Source of the DNA: Anodontia alba
Taxonomy: Eukaryota > Mollusca > Bivalvia > Lucinida > Lucinidae
DNA length: 64,000 nt
Assembly: GCA_964016985.1 (NCBI GenBank)
Contig: OZ024830.1
Span: 21,042,387 to 21,106,386 of the forward strand
Direction of reading: 5' to 3'
Program-made: the position numbers and the translations under genes
The notes under the pieces: model-generated
The model's input: the letters and a program-made list of their open reading frames with translations, nothing else
Database searches by the model: none
Told to the model about the DNA's origin: nothing
In this document: positions 21,930 to 29,996 of the stretch, piece after piece
Numbering within the stretch: the first letter of the stretch is position 1
How the letters are laid out: each line of letters starts with the position of its first letter

Positions 21930-22844
21930 TTTGTGTATCAGAACTGATAGAATAATTAGGTGTCATGTGTTCAAATTCATTAGTAAACTGCTGAAGTAAT
22001 TGTAATAAAACCTCACAGCATATATTTCAATATTGCTAATTTAAGGTGACTACATACATTTTCAGGGCAGGCAACTCTGTAAAAAAATGCTTCGCCTCCT
22101 ATCTGAAAGGGGATCTACTCTAAAAGGAAGGAATATTACCCCAGTGGCAGTGAATTCTTCCCTTTTAACCCATTTAAGACTGAATAAACTCCCCCACTAT
22201 ATATTGGAAGAGTCCATTTTCGATTTTAGGTATGTCAGGCTATATGATGTAAATATTCCTTAAGAAAAATGATCAAACTACATGTATTTGCAAACAGTGG
22301 AGACCCTGATCAGATGCCGCATTCCACAGTGTCTGATCTGGGTTTGCTGTGTTTGCCAGTTACCCATTTAGGGGTCTCCAGTCTTCAATGGGTTGAAGTA
22401 GACCATTTTCAGAAGGGGGTTGGTGTGCATGGAAAGTAAACAGCAAGTAAAAATTGTCTCCCTTGTAAAAATTAGAAGGAAAGGTAGTACATGTATTGTG
22501 CCAAATTGTATCCAGCCCCATTAATTAAAAAAACTCTGAAGACCTGTGATGTCTAGTAAGGTAATACTCAACAAGTTAACATGAAAGACCCAGATTAACC
22601 TGTGTCTATAGAGTATGTTATTTATCATTACCTCCACAGATTCTGAATGTAGTAAAGTCAAACCTGTGTTAAGCAAGCGCCTAAGGGAAAACTAAAACTT
22701 GATTGCTTAAGACAGGTGCTTGCTTAATACAGGTAAATTTACACTTATTTTCCTTCTTTGGGACCTCAAAAATTGTCCTTTAAATACAGGTGATTGCTTA
22801 ATACCGGTGGCCTTCAAGACTGTATATGTATAGAGGTAAACATA
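21930..22844. other. Derlin-2 intron 2, old repeats, no gene
   Basis: Contains a diverged P3-type hairpin (22283-22346: GTGGAGACCCTGATCAGATG / CTGATCTGGGTTTGCTGTG) and an old AAGCAATC/TGCTTAATAC repeat (22655-22820), relatives of which lie at 43560-43735. No coding signal. Confidence 0.5.
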
Positions 22845-22854
22845 TGTTTTGTAG

Positions 22855-23167
22855 GGAGCCGGCCTCAGTGGCTCAGTTGGATGCGCCGTCCAAATGGAGA
22901 CCAGGAGGTCGCGGGTTCAACCCCCGCCGAGATCGGTAACATTCTTTCGTGGAGATTGATCATGAAATATTTTCTACGGTTATTCTCTCCCTTCCCCTGA
23001 TTCAAGAAGGGCAGTTGTTAGTTTCTGGCGAAAGAATGTGCACAATACTGGTTAAACGCTTAGAGGACTAAGCCTGCCCAGTAAAAGTGTGGTTAGGTAA
23101 ACTGACTGCGCTCGACATGACCCCATTGGGTTGACTGGGCCGTAAAACCTCAACACAAACAAACAAC
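22855..23167 (+). mobile_element. tRNA-SINE family S2, intact copy with TSD
   Basis: A 313-bp element with A-box-like TGGCTCAGTTGG and B-box-like GGTTCAACCCCCG in its head, a conserved body (GATTGATCATGAA, CGGTTATTCTCTCCC, AGAAGGGCAGTTGTT, AGAGGACTAAGCC) and tail AACACAAACAAACAAC. TGTTTTGTAG duplicates flank it (22845-22854 and 23168-23177). It landed inside a P2-like palindrome. Older relatives are at 44510-44810 and 46263-47035. Confidence 0.9.
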
Positions 23168-23610
23168 TGTTTTGTAGAGAAATAAGAAAAACAAATATTA
23201 TCTGGAGCTATGACAGAGACTGAATGATATCTCTTGATAAGGTACCTTTTTTTTAGCCAAGAAAACTGTACGAGTCAGTGCAAGACAAAACCTACAATAA
23301 GACCTGTATCACTGTGACCAGCAAAGACTCAGATCAGCCTGTACATCCACCAAGTATGGCAAGGGTTCTGGTTCATCGTTCGTTGGGTAGCCCGGAGGCT
23401 GTAGAAGGCGCATGCATACATGCCATACCTCACACTGTGAGATAAAATCTCACAGAATTTTGGCCCATCTGGAAGGCAATTCCCATAAAAAATTCAAATC
23501 TCACAGAATTTTGTTAAATCTCCCTTAAAATTTTGTCTTATCCACAGCTTATTGCATGTATGCACATGCAATCAGGGATCAGTGTAGACTGATCAGACTG
23601 TGTTGATGTC

Positions 23611-23721
23611 CAAAACCTACAATAAGACTTGTATGACAGTCAAAGACTCAGATCAGACAGGACAGTCTGTCCTGTCTGATCTGAGTCTTTGGCTGTCATA
23701 CAAGTCTTATTGTAGGTTTTG
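23611..23721. repeat. 111-bp near-perfect palindrome
   Basis: Two 55-nt arms separated by a single base, with one mismatch (T against C, which would be a G-U pair in RNA). The arm begins CAAAACCTACAATAAGACTT and ends CAGATCAGACAGGACAG. A diverged third copy of one arm is at about 23288-23340. It is in Derlin-2 intron 2, so it would be present in pre-mRNA as a long hairpin. Confidence 0.95.
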
Positions 23722-23893
23722 TCATGCCTTGGCTCATTGGTGTGGATACAGATAAGAAAAATCCAATTTGTAGAAGACCATTTTTTTTTATGACACAGCT
23801 GATTCGTTATACCTCATGAAGAAAGAAAGTACATGTATATATAATTTGCCTTATGTTCTGAAAGCTCACCAAGTTGTTTTAATCTCGTTTTAG

Positions 23894-24061
23894 CTTTGGC
23901 GACTCTTCACCAACTTCCTGTACTTTGGACCAATAGGCTTTAACTTCTTGTTCAATGTGATCTTTACATATCGATACTGTCGGATGTTAGAAGAAGGATC
24001 CTTCAGAGGGAGATTAGCAGACTTCTTCTTTATGTTTGTTTTTGGAGGGACAATAATGACT
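23894..24061 (+). CDS. DERL2: Derlin-2 exon 3 (residues 53-108)
   Basis: The acceptor CTCGTTTTAG ends at 23893 and the donor is ACT|GTATCC at 24062. The 56 codons begin [20 protein letters not shown] and include [14 protein letters not shown]. Trp54-Arg55 is the WR pair of the rhomboid-like L1 loop. Two membrane segments flank the conserved loop. Phase 0 at both ends. Confidence 0.96.
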
Positions 24062-24089
24062 GTATCCTTTAATTTTTATCTTTCTTTGG

Positions 24090-24378
24090 GCAAATTCAGC
24101 AGACGATAAATTGATGATATTTTCTCGTTTTCCCAGAAATGTAAAGCCTGCTTTCTGGAAAAATAAGAAAATGATTTAAAAAATGCTGAAACTTTTGACA
24201 CTATGCTTAACCCTTAAATTATACTAAACCCTCATATCTGCAGCAGACATTTTTTTTTTTTTTTATTTTCTGAGGAAATAAGGCTTGACATTGTCTGCTA
24301 TGCAAACAATTCTCACAAAATGTCAAGTTTTATTTTCTCTGAAAAAAAAAAAATAAAAAAAAATAGAATGTCGTCTGC
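24090..24378. mobile_element. P4 hairpin MITEs, two adjacent diverged copies
   Basis: 24090-24232 and 24235-24378 each carry CAGCAGAC, TTCTCAGAAAATAAGGC-type and GTCAAG arms characteristic of P4, with poly-T or poly-A tracts. Confidence 0.5.
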
Positions 24379-24520
24379 TGCTGTTTTGCTATGGGTTTTA
24401 AGAGTTAATCTCTATTCAGGGAAGTTAGCATTTTTTGCAACTGCAAATACAAAATGTAGTATAAATATATACATAGCACTAGTTAAGGCGCTTTTTTTTC
24501 AATCCAAAAGTATTGATAGT

Positions 24521-24665
24521 TTTCTTATTTCTCCATCATAAAAACCTATGTTCTGGTACTCATTAGAAGCACCTCACCGAGGTGCTTCTAATGAGTACCC
24601 ACAATATACGTTTTCATGGAGAAATGAGAAAAATATTTACCGGATACTCTCCCTTATCTAGACCT
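24521..24665. mobile_element. P2 hairpin MITE, copy
   Basis: Central palindrome TACTCATTAGAAGCACCTC / GAGGTGCTTCTAATGAGTA with outer TTTCTCCAT / ATGGAGAAA arms, about 120 bp of self-complementary sequence. Confidence 0.75.
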
Positions 24666-25065
24666 ATGTATATATAATCTGTTTGATGATTTTATTTGAT
24701 TTATATCATACATATGCATACAGCAAACGCCTAGATCAGCCTTTGTGTCTGACTAAAGTGTTTGCTGCTCACCAAAAGATGTTTATACCCCTGGCATTCT
24801 TATACACTGAGGTGTACACAGTTTTCCCTTTTCCATTAATTCCTGCATACCTATGTTCGTTTGTCCTTCTGTAGCATTAGTGGACATCTGCATCTAAAAG
24901 TTTGTTAAGACATTATATTATCAAGGCCTATTGATGTTCTCACTGGCCAGGGGTTTACATGTCCCACTGGTCATTTTGTCTAGTATAGTAACCATATATG
25001 TATGTTGCAGCTCATTGCTTATACTATTCACAGTCAGTTATCTTATTTCCTTAACTATTTCAAAG

Positions 25066-25261
25066 ATAGTAGCACTATTTGTTAATCTAGTGTTTCTAGG
25101 TAGTGCCTTCACTATTATGTTAGTATATGTTTGGAGCAGGAGAAATCCCTACGTTAGAATGAACTTCTTCGGACTTATGAACTTTCAAGCACCATATTTA
25201 CCGTGGGTGCTGCTAGGATTCTCATTGTTGTTAGGAAATTCAATTATAGTTGATATTATGG
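25066..25261 (+). CDS. DERL2: Derlin-2 exon 4 (residues 109-174)
   Basis: The acceptor TATTTCAAAG ends at 25065 and the donor is ATGG|GTAAGT at 25262. It encodes [20 protein letters not shown] then [20 protein letters not shown] and [14 protein letters not shown], the most conserved part of Derlins (YVWSRRNP motif and the following membrane segments). The open frame extends upstream to 24931 but that part is intronic. The end is phase 1, splitting Gly174. Confidence 0.96.
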
Positions 25262-25348
25262 GTAAGTATTCTTATCTAGATTGTGATATAATGTATAGTT
25301 AACCCATTGTAGTCGTGAAACCCGTAAAGGGTAATTGGCAAAAAGTAT

Positions 25349-25393
25349 AGACCCAGATCAGACGCCGCAGAATGCGGCGTCTGATCAGGGTCT
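25349..25393. repeat. P3 hairpin
   Basis: AGACCCAGATCAGACGCCGC and GCGGCGTCTGATCAGGGTCT pair as a stem with a small loop; the outer GTATAG/CTCCACTGTTTGC extends it partly. It lies 87 bp after the exon 4 donor. Confidence 0.85.
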
Positions 25394-25779
25394 CCACTGT
25401 TTGCAAATAGTTTAGCCATTTTTCTCTAGGAATATGTAAATCTCATAGCTGGACTTACCTAAAATTGAAATTGGACTGGACTGTTCCAATATATAGTGTG
25501 GGAGAGTGTTAAGACCTCCACTTAGAATGTCAGTTTTCAGGTTTTGACGACCGCATGGTTTTTTATAGTATGTCAGTGGTGACATTGAAGTGGTTGTCTT
25601 AGCAGAAAACAATGGCCCTGAAATAGACAAATTTCAATGGCTCAAACATCTTTGGGACAATGGAAATTTATTCAAGATATACATGTAGGTAGTTTGATCC
25701 TCTGAGGGTTCATGTTGCCAGGTCAGATAGTAAATGAGGATAATTTAGGGAAATCTTTTCGATCTTCTACATAATAAAG

Positions 25780-25865
25780 GTATGAGTGTACTTACTAGAA
25801 TCACTTCAATGAGGCACTTCTAATGAGTACACACAATGTACAATTATATGATAAAATAAGAAAAT
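25780..25865. mobile_element. P2 hairpin MITE, diverged copy
   Basis: TACTTACTAGAATCACTTC...GAGGCACTTCTAATGAGTAC is a shortened and partly mismatched P2 palindrome. Confidence 0.6.
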
Positions 25866-25875
25866 TTCCCTAAAT

Positions 25876-26213
25876 ACAGTCAACTTTCATTATCTCGACT
25901 TCCCTTATCTTGAATTACCGCTTATCTCGAAATGAAAATCTCATCCCTGTTTTAACATGAAAATCTAACAACAGTATTAAACAAAATATTGTGGAAAAGA
26001 GGAGAAAATGCTCCTAAGGAGCAATGTCTCTCCTTTTCCACAATATTTTCAATATATGTCTAACTTCAGGAGTCAAATTACATATTCATTTGTGAAATGT
26101 GGTTGCTCGATTTATTTTTTCCTGAATTCTGAAAATCTGATTTGTGGAGGTACGGATATCTCAAAGTATTCCAGAGAGTCCCTTGGACTTCAAGTTAACT
26201 AGAGTCGACTGTA
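25876..26213. mobile_element. TA-flanked MITE with TACAGTCAAC ends, copy 1
   Basis: Begins TACAGTCAACTTTC and ends GAGTCGACTGTA, with TA at each border and an internal hairpin GGAAAAGAGGAGAAAATGC / GAGCAATGTCTCTCCTTTTCC. A second copy in the opposite orientation is at 58318-58655. Ends and TA target are Tc1/mariner-like. Confidence 0.7.
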
Positions 26214-26386
26214 TTTGTTTTCTTAAGCTATCAGAAGAATTTCGTAGGGGCTGAAAATGAGTTTGAATTAGCCATGGTAAAGGAGCCGTTAGTGTTCGAG
26301 CTGTTGAGGTTTGACTGTAGTAAAGAAGATATTCAGAAGTACCACAGTCACAGAACATAGTCTACAAGTGACACCAACAGGCAGAG

Positions 26387-26540
26387 TACGGTAAATGTCC
26401 TAAAATTTCGTACACCAAAGTTCCTGACATAATAGTGTATGCAGACAGTGCAGACCAAGATCAGACTGCTCCTTCTAGAGGAAATCAATTTTATTGTGCA
26501 AGAAAGTAAAAGTAGAACATCTACCAGAATTTTCATAGTG
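26387..26540 (+). mobile_element. Fragment related to the 1039-4301 TA element
   Basis: TACGGTAAATGTCCTAAAAT at 26387 matches the terminus of 1039-4301 and of 53541-53763, followed by GTGCAGACCAAGATCAGACTG, the same inner hairpin arm as in 53541-53763. The right terminus was not found. Confidence 0.5.
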
Positions 26541-26611
26541 TCTAATACAATGTTGAATATTTGTGCAGTAGACTATACAAATAACTAATTTTTACTCCAT
26601 CTCTATTTAAG

Positions 26612-26702
26612 GTATTGCAGTAGGACATGTATATTATTTTCTAGAAGATGTGTTTCCTCAACAGCCAGGAGGATTCAAAATCTTAAGAACACCAGGTTTT
26701 CT
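26612..26702 (+). CDS. DERL2: Derlin-2 exon 5 (residues 174-204)
   Basis: The acceptor CTATTTAAG ends at 26611 and the donor is CT|GTAAGT at 26703. It encodes [20 protein letters not shown] then FKILRTPGF. The [12 protein letters not shown] stretch is a Derlin hallmark in the last membrane segment and its cytosolic exit. It enters in phase 1 and leaves in phase 2. A MITE starts 14 bp past the donor. Confidence 0.95.
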
Positions 26703-26716
26703 GTAAGTATTTCACT

Positions 26717-27080
26717 TACCGTATTCGACTTAATTACCACACTGTGCACTTAGGTTTTTCAAAATTACTGGAAAAACTTGCAGTAAAATATCCACCTAAA
26801 AAGGGCACACTTTATAGAAAGATCAGCAGAGGACTTCATAAGGAGAGCATATAATGATGCTTATGCGTTATTATTTTCTGATTTTCTTTATAAAAACATA
26901 TGTTGTGGGTTCTCATTTGAATTGCCTCGACTTGTCGAGGCAATTCAAAGGAGTACCCATAACATATGTTTTTATAAAGCAGTATATAAAAGTACACTGG
27001 TTGCAATAATCTAAAGCCTACTAAATTGCTTGACTGTGCGCTTATAGGAGCATGTGCGGTAATTAGGTCGAATACAGTAG
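26717..27080. mobile_element. P5 MITE, complete copy
   Basis: Ends TACCGTATTCGACTTAATTA and the inverse of TAATTAGGTCGAATACAGTA, with a central hairpin TTTGAATTGCCTCGACTTG / CGAGGCAATTCAAAGG and P2-like ACATATGTTGTGGG arms. The interior and size match 21600-21910. Confidence 0.75.
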
Positions 27081-27199
27081 ATTATGCATAACTCCAGATA
27101 TGAAGGTTTTTTGTTTTTTTTTAATTTTTTTTTTTCAACAAAAAAGTACTGATATATTTTTATTTCTCTGTGAAATTATATGTTGTGGTAGTTATTAGA

Positions 27200-27413
27200 T
27201 TAACTCTTGTCCTGCTGAACCCGGATATATCCTGTTTATGCAAACAGTGTAGATCCAGATCAGTTGGCTTCTGAAGAAGCCAACTGATCTGGATCTGCAC
27301 TGATTGCCATTCAGTATGTGAATTTATATCAACAATCTGGATCAAGTAATCTGATTGGCTGAAAATTAGAAATGGGTGTGGCATCTTTATTTATTCAGCA
27401 TGACAAGGGTTAA
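27200..27413. mobile_element. P1 palindromic MITE, copy 3, nested in P2 remnant
   Basis: TTAA on both sides (27200-27203, 27410-27413), ends CTCTTGTCCTGCTGAA / TTCAGCATGACAAGGG, and hairpin GATCCAGATCAGTTGGCTTC / GAAGCCAACTGATCTGGATC. The sequence outside (TATATGTTGTGGTAGTTATTAGA ... TGAGTATTCACAAGATATGG) is a P2 palindrome opened at its loop. Confidence 0.85.
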
Positions 27414-27419
27414 TGAGTA

Positions 27420-29264
27420 TTCACAAGATATGGAGAAGTAAGAAAAATATCGTGGGTACCCCTTCTTATATGGAGTCATGATAATGATTCATATTGCCGG
27501 GCTGCAACAAATAACAATTGGTTTCAGTGCATATTACAACAAGAAAGGCCCAGTTCAGCAAACATTCAGGGCTTTTGATATCGTAAGTAGGTTTCTGAAA
27601 GATAAGATATTACTTTGGAAATACAGGCGGACCTCATTGGCAACCAATGGCTCATTTACCCTGGCTAATTCAAAGTCGTGTTTGATTCCTACAAAATTCT
27701 TCCAAAAGCTCAAGAAAACAAATATATAGGGAAATTTTCTTATTTTATCAAGAAATCACATGACGTGTGTACTCATTAGAATCACATCATCGAGTTGATT
27801 CTAATGACTACACTCAACATATTATTGTGTAGAAGATGGAAAAGATTTACCTAAGTTATTGCCATTTGCTTTCTGACCTGGAACCATGATTAACCCTCAG
27901 TGGCTCCATCTACCCATATACATGTATCTAGAACAAATTTCCATGGTCCCAAAGATGTTTGAGCCATTAAGGTTTGACTGTAAAATATCAATATTCTCTA
28001 CATTCCTACACAAAACAAGTCTATAATATTATGGTTAAGGTCCATGGAATTGCATTTCTTGCATACTGGTTAAGGATTTCTGCAAATTACACCGGTGCTA
28101 GCAAATCTTATCTCTCAAACCCTTATCTGTCCTGTAGGAAAGATAAAATCAAGAATTTTCATGTGTTTGATATACACTGGCTGTATAGGCCGTTATGGTA
28201 CGCCATTGTTAAGGTTGACGTCACTGAACTTAATGATGTCACTAAATGTCACGGTATTGTCATCACAATATGGGGGATGTCTGCAATCAAAGTGACTGCA
28301 TTATCAAAAATCCACTTTCAAAAATGAAAGGTATGCAAGAAAAAGAATCTGTCATAGAAAAATTCATCCCTCTGGATCACAGTCTGACATCATTCGGCAA
28401 ACCTTGTGATACCAGACAGTAACCCTCAGTATGGATTTTTCTATCTACCCCTCACGCCCATGATAGATTCTAATAATCATGATAAAATAAGAAAAATTCC
28501 CGAAATAGTTGTTTTCTCGAGTTATTAGAATTTCTTATGGACTCAAAAACTAGTTCAAATTAGCCATGGTAGACAAGCCATCTGTGTTCGAGCTATTGAG
28601 GTTTGATTGTATTCAGATGATAATCTTTTGTTATATGTCCACCAGAACATACCTTGCAGGTACTCTCCAGGGATTGTGCTTTGAGTGACTGGGGCAACAT
28701 CTTTTCCCATTGACTATAATCACCCTGCCAAGCCTGACAATCAAAACTAACTTTGCCTTCAGTTTTCTGGTATTTTCCCCAGCTAAACCTCTCAGGATTA
28801 CACAGGCAAGATCTGTTCAGATCAAATGCTTGCTAGAGTAGGGCATCATAATCTGTTACTCGCTTTCATGCTTGAAGTCTGTAAAGGCATTATAGCCAGT
28901 TTCCTGAGAGTTAAAATGACACTTTGTTTACATCTCTTATTTTTGGCAAAAAGATCTATTTCTGGAATAATTCAAAAGGAATATTTTGTAATCCCTTGCT
29001 TTATGGAAAGCCACCTTCATGTGCCTATGTGTGAATAAATGTAGATGGGACATAATACTTTCCATGTTAAATAAAAATGTCAGCAGATGACATATAGGAA
29101 TACTTATTTGTCCAAGAAAATATAACTTGACATTTTGTGTGAGATGGATCACATGAAATGTAAAGTCTTATTCTCTAGGAAAAACAAGAAAATGTCACTG
29201 ACATTTGTCATCTGCTGAACTCTCCCAGTGTACAGGGGTTAAGTTCTCATGACCATCTCAGTTT
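27420..29264. other. Derlin-2 intron 5, old repeats, no gene
   Basis: Holds a P2-like palindrome (27750-27830), two fragments with TTGAGGTTTGACTGTA-type ends (27900-27985, 28495-28612) and a P4 copy (29040-29215). ORFs at 27478-27729, 27974-28327 and 28826-29038 show no family resemblance. Confidence 0.5.
29040..29215. mobile_element. P4 hairpin MITE, copy
   Basis: TGTCAGCAGATGACATAT and its inverse ATTTGTCATCTGCTGAA lie at the two ends, with AAGAAAATATAACTTGACATT / AATGTAAAGTCTTATTCTC arms inside. Confidence 0.6.
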
Positions 29265-29268
29265 ACTG

Positions 29269-29860
29269 TGTTATGAGCCAGGCGTAACGAGAAAGAAATG
29301 AAAGTGAAACCAGCAACAAGCTTTAATTATTAACAATATTTATTCACAAAAAAATGAGACACGATTCAAAACAAAAGAATGTAAGTAGACAGTACCTTTC
29401 AAGTTTATGTCACAAAGTCCCTCTGAAATAATCCACGAGAATTTATAAAACAAATCCTTTGAATATCAGTTTCTGATCCCACAATTTAATGTTCCTGAAT
29501 TCAGAATTTAAGTCCAGAATGAATAAAATAGTAAAGTAATCCAGTATAGAATAATTTCCAGTGAAAATATACAAAGATGCCCAGATGAAAATCTGTACTC
29601 CTTATATAATATCAAAGAAGGTTCTAGAAAAAGAATTTACTACAAGCATCTCTTATTTTCTAGTTCCAATCAAGAAACTTCTAAATCTTCCATGACATTC
29701 CAAAAACAACTCAGTCCAGAATCAAGGCCGTAAACATCATGTTATTGTAAACATGTTGAACATTCCAGAAAGTTATTTTTGGAAACATAGTAAATAAAGC
29801 TATTTATGGAAACATAGTAAACATGTTGTTTAAAACAATTGAACACCCTGTTATATAACA
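29269..29860 (-). repeat. 3' LTR, 592 bp
   Basis: In element orientation it runs TGTTATATAACAGGG (at 29860) to GGCTCATAACA (at 29269). Read against the other LTR by eye, differences are at about 29274, 29648 and 29728, all transitions. The palindromic end TGTTATATAACA is notable. Confidence 0.93.
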
Positions 29861-29873
29861 CTTCCCCTCTTCA
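29861..29873 (-). other. Polypurine tract
   Basis: On the minus strand the bases just before the 3' LTR read GAAGAGGGGAAG, a purine run where plus-strand synthesis would be primed. Confidence 0.8.
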
Positions 29874-29996
29874 GGGAAAAGAAAGATTTATGTAATAAAG
29901 CTTTCTTTTGCCATAAAATTATCATAAAATAAAATACTGATAAAGGCAATTATTATCTTATATACAGCAAGTTACAGGAAACCACAGATCAAGACA

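Noticed and set aside
22794..23000. ORF reading MRRPNGDQEVAGSTPA
   Set aside because: This is translation of the tRNA-like head of an S2 SINE, a common false protein.
24931..25065. Upstream part of the exon 4 open frame as coding
   Set aside because: Derlin homology starts at 25066 directly after an AG, and exon 3 joins there in phase 0; the earlier part is intron.
28213..28224. TGACGTCA, cAMP-response element
   Set aside because: A single eight-base match deep in intron 5 with no supporting context.
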